This document shows positions 25,701 through 34,402 of a stretch of DNA of 64,000 nucleotides, piece by piece. How positions within the stretch are numbered: position 1 is the stretch's first letter; every line of letters starts with the position of its first letter. Source of the stretch: Bdellovibrionales bacterium (GTDB lineage Bacteria; Bdellovibrionota; UBA1018); NCBI GenBank assembly GCA_016786465.1, contig JAEUWC010000014.1, positions 1 through 64,000 on the forward strand, read 5' to 3'. The notes beneath the pieces were generated by a model. It saw only the letters and a list, made by a program, of their open reading frames with translations. It searched no databases and had not been told where the DNA came from. The position numbers and the translations under genes were made by a program.

Positions 25701-26915
25701 AGCGTCCTGATTCGATCGGTGGAATCGCCCTTTGAGAACCTGACTGGATCCTTAAGTGTTCGCCAAAACGTCGTTACGGTGCAGAACCTTGAAGCGGCCC
25801 ATGCGTCTGGTCGTGTCGATCTGACCGGAACTTTGACCTTGTTTTCGGATCGTGTTCCGGAAATGAACCTAAGCTGCCAGTTGACCGATCCCAAAATCAA
25901 AGCCTATCCGTTTCAGTTTGTAAAACTTCGCGGCAAGCTAACCGCTACCGGAAAGGAACTGCCCTACAAAGTGAAGGGCGAAATGCTAGTCAGTCAGGCG
26001 CTTTCGACGGAAAAAGTACTTTCGGCAGGAAAACGTCAACGCGCCAGTGGCACTGCCCGATTCTTGCCGCAAGGGAACACACTGCGTGCCCGAGATTCAG
26101 ATGACGGCTACTTTAATTTGGATATTCGCGTTTTGGCTGAAAAAGGAATGTTGGTACGAAACGATCTTTTTGATCTCGAAGCCAAAGCGGACATTCGCCT
26201 AGTGAACACGATTGATAATCCGGGGATACTAGGCAGCGCAGAAGCGATTCAGGGAAAGGTGAATTTCAGTGAAAGATCTTTCCAGATTCAATCTGCGACA
26301 ATGGAATTCGATAGCGCCGCCAGTATCAATCCAAAGATCAATTTGGTGGCCTCGACCGAAATCAAGAACGTGAAGATTCAAATGTCTGCGTCTGGAAGGC
26401 TTAACCCACAGCCCCGGATTGATTTCACATCCAATCCCACCATGTCAGAACAGGACTTGATTCAGCTACTGGCGACGGGGGCTTCGGCTTCGCAAAGAAC
26501 CCAGGTATCCCAGACGGATCGCGGTCTGGTCGATACCACTGCGGCCGCTTCGCTGGTTCTTTCCACCTTGGATTTCAATCGCGAATTTCAGCAGAAGACC
26601 GGTTTTCAGATTCAGATCGACGACGCGATCAATACGGCGATCGGGAACAGTATCTTTCGCGCGACGTCGGAAACGACCAATTCGGTCGCGCCCAAAATCG
26701 TGATTAAGAAACGAATTGCAAACAAAGTTGAAGTTTCGGCAGGAAGTACCGTAGGAGTCGGAACCACGATTCAGCGTGAAGTCAACGCCGAGTATGAAAT
26801 GACCAAGGGTCTTTCAGTCCTGGGCGTTTGGAGATCCGTCGAAGACGTGGATCCGAACAAGTCCATCGGCAGTTCTTTCGGGTTCGACTTAAAAGCCCAG
26901 AAGAGGTTTAAGTGA
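22749..26915 (+). CDS. tamB: TamB-like AsmA-superfamily envelope protein
   Basis: Long periplasm-spanning protein of 1388 residues, anchored by one N-terminal membrane helix (LLIFLSVVLALTMGVLFFL). AsmA/TamB proteins form a hydrophobic groove implicated in phospholipid transport to the outer membrane and in outer-membrane protein assembly. An AsmA-like N-terminus (about 30-300) is followed by repeated beta-strands. The C-terminal TamB (DUF490) domain shows DFTSNPTMSEQDLIQLLATG and ends in FDLKAQKRFK. The ATG at 22749 overlaps the preceding stop and is followed by a proper signal anchor. Its stop overlaps the GTG of an Omp85 gene, the usual TamA/TamB arrangement. Confidence 0.88.
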   Translation: MIRRPLLIFLSVVLALTMGVLFFLQSKTFAGMVKRFAQDYIPKDLGVEADFSEFAVRVFPPGLSLKNPKVVVTQPKLVDLPAGTQVQSERLDLIFLPFQMLSGDIRVNEVVVVNGKIQLHFDQAYMKARAEKKSRSLRGEPTSFRWDELFRVRAESISLENTEVELKVDDPGLEVKVLAKELGLSQWKGRGGLGYELKLDLNEFSGRFPKEWRIPGVLESVQARLQINPAGIQVENFKFRHRGVEAEIKGKATGSVISAKSLISDLRLKSKVEVADLVEFLNLTALKNQATGSIAAELDLKGDLLNPGQSLKVKGRVRGTALKLVGYDVEKLESDLEWIAEQDGPGRLKIEKASFESPLRERSGTKAPGSGGKFQILETELNLGSHTPMRIPLLFEGAHFHWLLGPAAKETQHLIFKVHGKVDADLTIPKDPSQWSLAANMSIGTRDFILDNQHHGKPQPLRKLLDLKEIKLDGKAVVNGKAVQIGPLTIAVADKTRFHVESGVIDYTKGFNVPINGPVDLSEIGILADRKIFGTGNLKTMLAGGIDSFKLIFDADLKDTEYLDLHLGDVKGQIWYDDKSQILGFDRMQVATGRTKITGGGKIYLKEKDGKMDMRFPIQEGSTQDLFSIFSDMTQSLKWLPRSMTGDLTGSVRIGGTLDLDGMEIEADVDGQNWDYLGERFKSVRFQGGYTRGAYWINGFDAVKKQGHVRGKIRYEDKDRKISWNLESQGLGLAEFDLIGGLDLPLRGSIEVSSSGKGNLTDENYSGGKIESQSHFELNDLRVRGAPMPASRLTLLYKNDSVEMKGDALGGQGTVDLAYSLKKGGSSRLDLKFAAFDFSPVLLLLNPTLVAGKEVVGRASGRFKIQFPSGEVERGTGQMSIEDYVISKQGYRLQLGDPVHSNIEKGVFNLEGIKLRSGDSIATGTFSGTGDRVSGSIQGGFSLGFLEFLTPVISRAEGALDLDMKLAGKLKEPVFSGRIGFNDNSVLIRSVESPFENLTGSLSVRQNVVTVQNLEAAHASGRVDLTGTLTLFSDRVPEMNLSCQLTDPKIKAYPFQFVKLRGKLTATGKELPYKVKGEMLVSQALSTEKVLSAGKRQRASGTARFLPQGNTLRARDSDDGYFNLDIRVLAEKGMLVRNDLFDLEAKADIRLVNTIDNPGILGSAEAIQGKVNFSERSFQIQSATMEFDSAASINPKINLVASTEIKNVKIQMSASGRLNPQPRIDFTSNPTMSEQDLIQLLATGASASQRTQVSQTDRGLVDTTAAASLVLSTLDFNREFQQKTGFQIQIDDAINTAIGNSIFRATSETTNSVAPKIVIKKRIANKVEVSAGSTVGVGTTIQREVNAEYEMTKGLSVLGVWRSVEDVDPNKSIGSSFGFDLKAQKRFK

Positions 26916-29548
26916 CCGGAGCCTGGATCAAGGCTTTTCTGATTGCGAATTCAGTCCTTGCTGCGAATCCTCCCGAGATTGATCGAATTGAGATCATCGG
27001 GGTGACGTTACTTAAGCAAAGTGAAATCGAATCCGTCATGGAAGTGAACGTGGGCGACCGTTTGGAAAGGTCCAAGGTGGTTCGCACCGCCGAATCCCTG
27101 ATCGGACTTTATCGTGCACAAGGCTATGACGACGTTCAGGTCAAAGGAGAACTTGGGACTGACAAAGTCGCAGGATCCAGAAGAAGCGAAACTGTGCTGC
27201 GATTTGTGATTCGGGAAGGCTTGCCGACCAAGGTCGAGCAGATCCGATTTTCTCAGATGGGAAGTCGGTCCGAAGCGAACTGGAAGGGGATGGAAAGCCA
27301 GATTCTTGAAAAGCTTCCCTTGCATCAGGGAAGTGTTCTGGAACAGGAAAAATTGAACGCCGCCAAGCGCGTGATTCAGGAAGTTCTGGTGTCTGATGAA
27401 TACGTCGGCGCAAAAGTCGACGATGTTCGTTTGGAACCATCCCCCAAGGGTACGGCAGACGGCGCTAAATGGGTCAATCTAGAATTCGTGGTGGATTCGG
27501 GCGATCGTGCGACCTTTGGTTTTCGAGGCAACGAGTTCTTTGATCGCGGCGCGCTTTTGGATTTTATTGCCGACCAAAGGACGATTGGATTTTCAAAGGA
27601 CTATGTCGGGTCCATTCAGAAAAGAATCCGCGAAGAGTACCACGCGCAGGGTTTTCCTTCAGTTGAAATCGTGTCCTACGTTCTAGAACGCCCGGCAAAA
27701 AAGGAACGGCATATCACTTTTGAAATTCGTGAAGGACCCAGAGTAAAACTGGAAGCCCTGATTTTTGATGGTCAGTCGGTCTTCACGCAAGAAGTGCTAG
27801 AAGCCGGTTTCATGTCGCGTGCTTCAAAATTGGTTCGAAAAGGAATTTACGTCGAAAAGGATATTCAGGCGGCTTCTGATTCCTTGATCGAATCTCTAAA
27901 GTCTCAGGGTTATCTCAGTGCTCGCTTGGTCGGAATCAATCGAAACTACCAGGATCAGGGGCGCGAAGCTCGCGTAGTCATCTACCTTTACGAAGGCGTT
28001 CAAACCCTGATTGATCAGATTCAGATTCAGGGGAACAAAAGTTTAACCACACCCGAAGCGTCCAAAGAAATCGGGATCGAAATCGGAAAGCCCCTGAACC
28101 CCTTCACGCTAAGCGAAGGAATTGAAAGCTTAAAGCGGCTGTATGGCAATCGCGGAATGCTGAATATGCGGATCAAGAACGAAGAATCCGGCGAAATCGT
28201 CCTGTATTCGCGAGACGAAAGGCGCGCAACGATTCAGTTGGATATCGAAGAAGGTCCCGCATTTCGGGTCCGAAAAATTGAAGTTCTAGGGCTTGAAAAC
28301 ACTCGGGCCGAAGTCGTTACTCGGGAACTTCTTTTGAAAGAAGGCGACTTGGTCGCGCTCGGTGCTCTTTCGGAATCTGAACTTCGCCTAAGGAAGCTAG
28401 GGATTTTTTCAGAAGCGAGTATTCGAATCACTGAACCCAACAATGCCGCCGATGCGGCCGATAAGCGGGACATTCGAATTCAAATTCAAGAAGGTTCGCC
28501 GGGGTTCATGGCTGGCGGTGCGGGCTACCGGCAAGACTTGGGAACCCGCGGGTTCGGGCAAGTGGGTTACACCAATATCATGGGGAAGAATCACGAAATC
28601 AGTCTGGGCGTGAACACCAATTACCGAAGGTGGGGCGGAATTTTTTGCGAAGATTCTCGCGCGAATTGCTTTCCCGAATTTCAACTTCAGCTGAACTATG
28701 TCTGGCCCTGGTTCTTGGGAGACAAGAGCACCTACCGCCCTCGAATCGGCTTCGAAAGAACCAGGTTCAAGATCTTTGATTCGTATTCGTTCACCATTGC
28801 GAACGTCTGGGAGAGAAGGCTTTTCACTAAGCCCAACATCATCGCAACTTTCGCGCACAACCTAGAACTTGTGAAATTTTCGAACGCTCAGAACGCGGTC
28901 GATAACCAAAGTCTGACGATCGGTGCGATCATCCCCAGCGTTCGGTTGGACCTTCGCGACAATCCACTTGCCCCCACGCGGGGGATCTTCGCGTTTTCTT
29001 CCATTGAAATCGCTGACCCTTGGCTGGGTTCGCAGGCGGCGCCGGTCCCTGTTTCGTATTATCGCTTTCAGTTCCGCCTGGATGGGCACGTTCCCGTGTC
29101 CCGTGAAACTCAGTGGTTCTTAAGCTTTCGGACCGGGTATGCCCGAAACAACACCTTGGCCCCGCCGGGGACCCCTGACGACGAAGCCTTGCGCTATGCC
29201 ATCCCGCTTTCCAAGCAGTTCACCCTAGGGGGGGTGACCAGTCTTCGTGGGTTTCAAGAACAAGAATGGAACATGCAGTCGTTCGCGATTCGGGGTTCGA
29301 TTGGGTACATGAACATTCGCACGCAGCTGGACCTACCCTTTGCCGGGGCCATGCGTTTTGGGCCCTTTATTGACGCCGGGAACCTGTTTCGGGACCGTTA
29401 CGTCATCGGGAACTTCCGCTACGGGGGAGGCTTCGGATTTCATTACCAAAGTCCGGTTGGACCCGTGAATTTTGACCTGGGATGGAAGCTGGACCGGCAG
29501 CCGGGTGAACAGCCTTTTGTGTTCTATTTCTCGGTCGGGATTCTCTAA
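26912..29548 (+). CDS. Omp85-family outer-membrane assembly protein (TamA/BamA type)
   Basis: Outer-membrane beta-barrel with periplasmic POTRA domains, 878 residues. An N-terminal signal (ends SVLAANPPE) is followed by several POTRA-like repeats between about 24 and 520 (for example IDRIEIIGVTLLKQSEIESVM and IDQIQIQGNKSLTTPEASKEIG). Then comes the Bac_surface_Ag barrel with the FxxG-type GGVTSLRGFQEQEW (VRGY/LRGF motif) and a final strand ending FYFSVGIL. GTG start overlapping the tamB stop. Five or so POTRAs suggest BamA-like architecture, while its pairing with tamB suggests a TamA function, so I leave the symbol blank. Confidence 0.88.
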   Translation: MTGAWIKAFLIANSVLAANPPEIDRIEIIGVTLLKQSEIESVMEVNVGDRLERSKVVRTAESLIGLYRAQGYDDVQVKGELGTDKVAGSRRSETVLRFVIREGLPTKVEQIRFSQMGSRSEANWKGMESQILEKLPLHQGSVLEQEKLNAAKRVIQEVLVSDEYVGAKVDDVRLEPSPKGTADGAKWVNLEFVVDSGDRATFGFRGNEFFDRGALLDFIADQRTIGFSKDYVGSIQKRIREEYHAQGFPSVEIVSYVLERPAKKERHITFEIREGPRVKLEALIFDGQSVFTQEVLEAGFMSRASKLVRKGIYVEKDIQAASDSLIESLKSQGYLSARLVGINRNYQDQGREARVVIYLYEGVQTLIDQIQIQGNKSLTTPEASKEIGIEIGKPLNPFTLSEGIESLKRLYGNRGMLNMRIKNEESGEIVLYSRDERRATIQLDIEEGPAFRVRKIEVLGLENTRAEVVTRELLLKEGDLVALGALSESELRLRKLGIFSEASIRITEPNNAADAADKRDIRIQIQEGSPGFMAGGAGYRQDLGTRGFGQVGYTNIMGKNHEISLGVNTNYRRWGGIFCEDSRANCFPEFQLQLNYVWPWFLGDKSTYRPRIGFERTRFKIFDSYSFTIANVWERRLFTKPNIIATFAHNLELVKFSNAQNAVDNQSLTIGAIIPSVRLDLRDNPLAPTRGIFAFSSIEIADPWLGSQAAPVPVSYYRFQFRLDGHVPVSRETQWFLSFRTGYARNNTLAPPGTPDDEALRYAIPLSKQFTLGGVTSLRGFQEQEWNMQSFAIRGSIGYMNIRTQLDLPFAGAMRFGPFIDAGNLFRDRYVIGNFRYGGGFGFHYQSPVGPVNFDLGWKLDRQPGEQPFVFYFSVGIL

Positions 29549-29623
29549 ATACCGTTAACTTTGGTCAGGTACTAGGAACACCGGAAACCCCTGAAAATGA
29601 CGGGAAAAAGACCCAGAAAGAGG

Positions 29624-29650
29624 TTGACGGTCGGCGGCCATTTCGATAAT
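29624..29650 (+). promoter_or_regulatory. Candidate promoter of rplM-rpsI
   Basis: TTGACG (29624-29629) and GATAAT (29645-29650) lie in the 113-nt gap before rplM, 15 nt apart, which is short of the ideal 17. The start site would be near 29657, leaving only about five bases before the ATG. No ribosome site is visible there, so the mRNA may be nearly leaderless. Confidence 0.35.
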
Positions 29651-29661
29651 TCGATCGGCCT

Positions 29662-30177
29662 ATGTTACAACGTAAGTCTTATCAAGCCAAGCAAGTGGGC
29701 GCGCACTATTTTGAACCGAAAGGTCCCAACGCTCCAAAGTGGTACATTGTCGATGCGAAGGACCAAGTCGTCGGCCGCCTTTCTACCGTGATTGCTCGAG
29801 TGATCATGGGCAAGCACAAGCCAACCTTCACCCGCCATGCAGATGCAGGCGATTTCGTCGTCGTTCTGAACGCTGAAAAAATCGCGTTTACCCGCACGAA
29901 ATGGGACAAAAAACTTTATCGTGATCACACCGACTACGTCGGCGGATTGAAGACGAAGACCGCGCGCCAAATGTTGGATCGCGCTCCTGAAGAAATTCTT
30001 CGTCGCGCAGTTTGGGGAATGACCACCAAGTCGAACTTGGCCCGTCACCAAATGAAAAAATTGAAGCTGATCATCGGCGACAAGCACGAACACGGCGCGC
30101 AGAATCCACAGCCACTTCCTTTGGCTGCTACTCGCCGCACCGTCGCATCGGCAACGGCTAAAAAGAAATCCAAATAA
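29662..30177 (+). CDS. rplM: 50S ribosomal protein L13
   Basis: Large-subunit ribosomal protein binding 23S rRNA early in assembly. Family motifs are present: WYIVDAKDQVVGRLST, GKHKPTFTRHADAGDFVVVLNAEKI, and KLKLIIGDKHEHGAQNPQPL. At 171 residues it is about 30 longer than usual, with an extra N-terminal section of roughly 16 residues and a Lys/Ala-rich C-terminal tail. The ATG at 29662 lacks a clear ribosome site; an in-frame GTG at 29695 is an alternative. Co-transcribed with rpsI, as in most bacteria. Confidence 0.97.
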   Translation: MLQRKSYQAKQVGAHYFEPKGPNAPKWYIVDAKDQVVGRLSTVIARVIMGKHKPTFTRHADAGDFVVVLNAEKIAFTRTKWDKKLYRDHTDYVGGLKTKTARQMLDRAPEEILRRAVWGMTTKSNLARHQMKKLKLIIGDKHEHGAQNPQPLPLAATRRTVASATAKKKSK

Positions 30178-30194
30178 CTTAGGAAATTCAATCC

Positions 30195-30593
30195 ATGGAA
30201 AAACAGACGCACAAAGTTGGAAAAAGAAAGAACGCGATCGCAAGGGTCTACCTTCGCCCGCGTTCAGGTGATGAAGGCTTGATCACGGTCAACGGCCGTG
30301 AATTTGCGAACTACTTCCCACGCCCAACGGCTCGCATGTTGATCATGCAACCGCTGGAATTGACCAACACGGTTGGACAGTTCGATATTTCGGTCAACGT
30401 CCGCGGTGGCGGCGCTTCTGGCCAAGCAGGTGCGGTGAAACACGGAATTACTCGTGCACTTCTTCGCGTCGATCCAGCTTATCGCCCAGTCCTGAAAAAA
30501 GCAGGACACGTCACTCGCGACTCGCGCGAAGTTGAACGTAAGAAGTACGGCTTGGCAGGCGCCCGCCGTCGTTACCAATACTCGAAACGTTAA
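30195..30593 (+). CDS. rpsI: 30S ribosomal protein S9
   Basis: Small-subunit protein whose C-terminal tail reaches the P-site tRNA. The 132-residue product has the typical [17 protein letters not shown] opening, the [19 protein letters not shown] core and the conserved end [16 protein letters not shown]. It follows rplM by 17 nt with AGGAAA as a plausible ribosome site and is closed by a strong intrinsic terminator. Confidence 0.98.
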   Translation: MEKQTHKVGKRKNAIARVYLRPRSGDEGLITVNGREFANYFPRPTARMLIMQPLELTNTVGQFDISVNVRGGGASGQAGAVKHGITRALLRVDPAYRPVLKKAGHVTRDSREVERKKYGLAGARRRYQYSKR

Positions 30594-30620
30594 TCGTTTC
30601 AGTTGGGTCCCAGGTTTACA

Positions 30621-30656
30621 AACCCGAAGCAGACGCTGTCTGCTTCGGGTTTTTTC
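30621..30656 (+). terminator. Intrinsic terminator after rpsI
   Basis: A 14-bp perfect stem (30621-30634 with 30638-30651) with a 3-nt loop, followed by a T-rich tract (TTTTTCTTTT). It ends the rplM-rpsI operon and is the clearest terminator in the window. Confidence 0.95.
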
Positions 30657-30739
30657 TTTTGTTTTCAATGGGTTAGATTGCAAAAAATCCTTTGGATCTT
30701 AATAATTCCCGACCATTTTAGTAATACAATAGAGAGTGG

Positions 30740-33700
30740 ATGGGGATTTCTCGGGTATTTTCAAAAACTTACGCCGCCTTTGCAGTGGCGATGCCGATTG
30801 CGCTGACGGGTTGTTTCCGTGCCGGACTGGTTTGGGACGGGGGCGACTCGATCTTTTCGCCAGGACCATTCAACGTATCGATGCCCTACAACACCTGGCC
30901 CGCTGACTTTTGCCAGGATGTAACCCTGACTTCTTCATCTGGAGCCTATCTGCCCGAACAGATTTCTTTTGCAGCATCTTCGGGCACCGTCGAAGTTTTT
31001 GCTGGAAGCGGCTGTTCAGGTCCAAGCGCGATTGCATTGGGTGCTGTCCATGGAATCGGCGCATCGATTCCTTCCGCGAATTTTTCAATCCGACAAAACA
31101 CTGCTGGAACTCACACGCTGACGGTTCAAGCGGTTGCAGCCGACCTAGTCACTATCACTGGTCAAACTCAGCAAACTTTCACTTCCAATGCCAGCAGCAC
31201 TAGCCCAAGCGTTTCAAGCGTGGCCGTTTCCGGCAGTGCGACTGCGAATCTTCAGTCCTATTTAAGCGTCACAGTGACTTTGAAAGACGCCTACGGAAAT
31301 CTAGCTTCAGGGCGAAATGTCAGTCTTTCTTCCTCTCGCTCGGGAAATGACGTGATTTCTCCGTCGTCTGCCACGAGCGATGCAAGCGGGTTGGCGACAT
31401 TTCAAGTTCGCACCAATTCACCTGGGACTTCCACATTTACTGCGATTGATACTTCCAGCGTAGTCGTCCTTTCGTCGACGCCGACCGGTACTTTCAGTGC
31501 GCAAGTGACCAGCCCAGCACAGTCTTCGGCGGTTCTTTCCAGCGGCGGCAGTTGGATATCGGGCGGACCAGAAACAATCACGGTCACGCTTCGGGATTCA
31601 TCAGGCGTTCAGCGCGTTTCCGGCGGAGAGTCCGCTGCACTGAACGTCGTCAACGGAGGCAGCGGAAACTTTTCTTTTTCGGGCCCAACGGACAATCTCG
31701 ACGGGACCTATACTTTCTCGGTGACTCCGACGGTCGTTGGAAGCCCTTCCATCACCGTGAACTATATTTCTGGTGGTCCGATTCCGATTTCAGGAATGCC
31801 ACTAGCGGCCGCGATCGCGCACGGCGCACCTGACCACTTGGCTTTGGATTCGCCAGCGCCCGCAGGGTGCAAAGGTGGCGAAGTCTGTTCTACGCCGCTG
31901 AAGATTATGCTTCAGGATGCCGCGGGCAACCCCTGCAACACGGCTTCGGGATTTATCACTGTGGGCGCTTCTGGCGCGACCATCACACAGGGATCGACGG
32001 AACCGCTTTCTTCCGGCGTTTCAATTTTCTCGAACTTGATCATTAACGAAGCAGGAACCTTTACGGTTTCGGCCGTTTGGAGCGCCGACGCCGCAAAGCC
32101 ATTGATTGGACCGCCTACCATTACAGTGGCCGTCGGTGCAGCTTATCAGTTGGTATTTTCGACATCCCCGGGTGGATCGATATTGGGTGGAACTCAGTTT
32201 GGAATTCAGCCCACCGTTTCGGTGAAAGACCGTGGCGGAAACACCGTGACGGCTTCAGCAGCATCAGTCTTGATGACGATTGATTCAGGAACGGTCGGAG
32301 CCATCCTAAGCGGAACGACCACCCGTATAGCGGTTTCAGGCAATGCCGCCTTTACAGACTTGTCGATTGATAAGATCGGGGGCAGCTACAAGCTTCGCGC
32401 GACATCGGCCGGACTTTTGGATGCGGTCAGTGCTGGATTCAGTGTTTTGGAAGGGCCTTATCACCACGTTACTTGGGTAGCGCAGCCCTTGAATACGGTC
32501 AGCATGTCTTCGATCCTTGCTAGCGGTGGGCTGCCGATGAAGGTCGAAGCCCGCGACGCCGGCGATAACCTAGTCACAGCTGAAAACGGTTCAGGGACGC
32601 TGACCATTTGGGCAAATCCTTCAAGCGGCATCATGACTGGGCCTGGATCCTTCACCTTCAGTTCGGGCGTGGCCAGCCTTTCCGGATTCTCGATTGATAA
32701 AGCAGGTGTGGGATATCAACTGTCAGTGATTAAGGATTCGGTTGCCTACCCATCGACCGCATTTGACATTCAAGTGGGGCCGCCCGTTGCAAGCAATTCG
32801 ATCTTTGCTTTAATCAACGCCAACTTTGATGGACAACTGAACGCAAACGAAGTGGGAATGCCGACTCCTTCTCCGACCTTGCGTGCAACGCTTCGGGATT
32901 CGGGCGGAAACTACGTGACTACGGCAAACCCAGCCAACCTGACTTTGAATCAGCCCGCTTACGTTGCCGGCGAATCGTACATGAATGCTCCCACTTTTTC
33001 ACACGTAGGTGGCGGCGTTTACGAAGCATTGTTGTCGGGTCAGTATGCGGGTCGTCCCGTACAGGCATCTGTGCAATGGTTGGGCGTAGACCTTCCTTCT
33101 TCCGGAACGAAGTACTTTGTAAAGACGCCGACATTTCCGGCATTTGCTTCGACCATTGAAATGGTGGACCACCCATTATCTGCGCCACTTTGGGCAGTCC
33201 ATACTTTCAATCGCACCAAGACGCCCTTTGATCTAACGGGATTTGACGGAACCATGACTTGTAAGTTTGAAGCCGTCATTGAAAACGTGAACATGACTAC
33301 AGGAAGCGGGACCGTTTACTACGCCACGGCGGGTGGTTCTTCACTTGTGGGCGCAAACTTTAGCTATCCAGACGGTACGACTGGGCCAAAGCGGATTGAA
33401 TCATCGATGCTTCCTTGTTCGAACTTCACCGGTGATCCTGGAAACTTCTATATCGTGAAAGCCGACACTTCCAGTGCAGGCGGCGCAGGATATGAACTGA
33501 AGATCTATTCAGCGCGCCTGCGCGTTTTCCAGTACAATCCGACAAAGACCCGTCTTTACATTCCACTTGCTGGATATAGGCACACTTCGACTGGCGGCGA
33601 CCTTGCCGCCATCATGACCACGACTGAAACTGCGTATGCGCAGCCTGGAAACGATTTTTACGAAGGGCAAGTCCTTTGGAAAAAGAACTTTAACGAATAC

Positions 33701-34390
33701 GGCACGGTCGTAGGTGCGAAATTCTTTGGGATCGTCAAGGGTGGTGTGGGTGCAAGTGCGAAGCTTGCTTTGACCTCGGGTGGGTCGCCTGTCACCAGTG
33801 ACGGAATCACACCGATTGAATTGACGTCTTCATTGGCAAACACTTTGGACTTTGTTCAGGCCCCATTGCCCATGAATAATTCGTACTTCGTCGACGGAAA
33901 CACTTATAAAGCGCAGATTCGAAGCTCGAGCGCTGTTTTGGCGGCTAGCCTTTTCCGCGCCGGAATCATACTGGACCTGAAGAATCTAACCCAAGCCGAT
34001 ACGTACACTCGAATCGGAATGGCCCAATCTGTGACCACTAGCGTAATGCCTGGAACCGTTTACAATTCGTACCAGCGAATCGCGGCTCCTTTTGCGGCCA
34101 ACCCGAACCTTAGTTTTCATCTTGAAACGACGGGATACTATTTGGGTAGCGGTTCAACCACCATTAATTCCATGTATTGCGGATCGAACGACGAAGGGCT
34201 CAGCTGTTCAGCGCTTACTCCGGGGATTAGCTTTTCAAGCGGCAGTGTCGCTACAGTGCGTTCCGCAGCGATTGATTTTTCTTCGGTCAGTCTTGGCGAT
34301 CGCATTATTGTTCAGTACCAGATTCCCGCTTCGTCGACTTGGAATAACCAGGCGACCTTCTTGGTTGGAAAAATCTGGAAGTACCAGTAA
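30740..34390 (+). CDS. Giant Ig-repeat lipoprotein
   Basis: A 1216-residue probable surface lipoprotein. The signal ends ALTGC with Cys25 as the lipid site. From about residue 150 to 720 run at least five bacterial Ig-like (Big_1/invasin or filamin-type) repeats with the recurring pattern V(T/E)LRDxxGN...TxxxG...F...GTYTFxVT. Examples are TLKDAYGNLASGRNV, KIMLQDAAGNPCNT, VSVKDRGGNTVTA and TLRDSGGNYVTT. The C-terminal 400 residues are beta-rich and of no recognised family, possibly a binding head. TACAAT at 30725-30730 could be its -10 box, placing the transcription start next to the ATG. Probably an adhesin-like or structural surface protein; the ligand is unknown. Confidence 0.8.
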   Translation: MGISRVFSKTYAAFAVAMPIALTGCFRAGLVWDGGDSIFSPGPFNVSMPYNTWPADFCQDVTLTSSSGAYLPEQISFAASSGTVEVFAGSGCSGPSAIALGAVHGIGASIPSANFSIRQNTAGTHTLTVQAVAADLVTITGQTQQTFTSNASSTSPSVSSVAVSGSATANLQSYLSVTVTLKDAYGNLASGRNVSLSSSRSGNDVISPSSATSDASGLATFQVRTNSPGTSTFTAIDTSSVVVLSSTPTGTFSAQVTSPAQSSAVLSSGGSWISGGPETITVTLRDSSGVQRVSGGESAALNVVNGGSGNFSFSGPTDNLDGTYTFSVTPTVVGSPSITVNYISGGPIPISGMPLAAAIAHGAPDHLALDSPAPAGCKGGEVCSTPLKIMLQDAAGNPCNTASGFITVGASGATITQGSTEPLSSGVSIFSNLIINEAGTFTVSAVWSADAAKPLIGPPTITVAVGAAYQLVFSTSPGGSILGGTQFGIQPTVSVKDRGGNTVTASAASVLMTIDSGTVGAILSGTTTRIAVSGNAAFTDLSIDKIGGSYKLRATSAGLLDAVSAGFSVLEGPYHHVTWVAQPLNTVSMSSILASGGLPMKVEARDAGDNLVTAENGSGTLTIWANPSSGIMTGPGSFTFSSGVASLSGFSIDKAGVGYQLSVIKDSVAYPSTAFDIQVGPPVASNSIFALINANFDGQLNANEVGMPTPSPTLRATLRDSGGNYVTTANPANLTLNQPAYVAGESYMNAPTFSHVGGGVYEALLSGQYAGRPVQASVQWLGVDLPSSGTKYFVKTPTFPAFASTIEMVDHPLSAPLWAVHTFNRTKTPFDLTGFDGTMTCKFEAVIENVNMTTGSGTVYYATAGGSSLVGANFSYPDGTTGPKRIESSMLPCSNFTGDPGNFYIVKADTSSAGGAGYELKIYSARLRVFQYNPTKTRLYIPLAGYRHTSTGGDLAAIMTTTETAYAQPGNDFYEGQVLWKKNFNEYGTVVGAKFFGIVKGGVGASAKLALTSGGSPVTSDGITPIELTSSLANTLDFVQAPLPMNNSYFVDGNTYKAQIRSSSAVLAASLFRAGIILDLKNLTQADTYTRIGMAQSVTTSVMPGTVYNSYQRIAAPFAANPNLSFHLETTGYYLGSGSTTINSMYCGSNDEGLSCSALTPGISFSSGSVATVRSAAIDFSSVSLGDRIIVQYQIPASSTWNNQATFLVGKIWKYQ

Positions 34391-34402
34391 ATTTCAGTCT
34401 GG

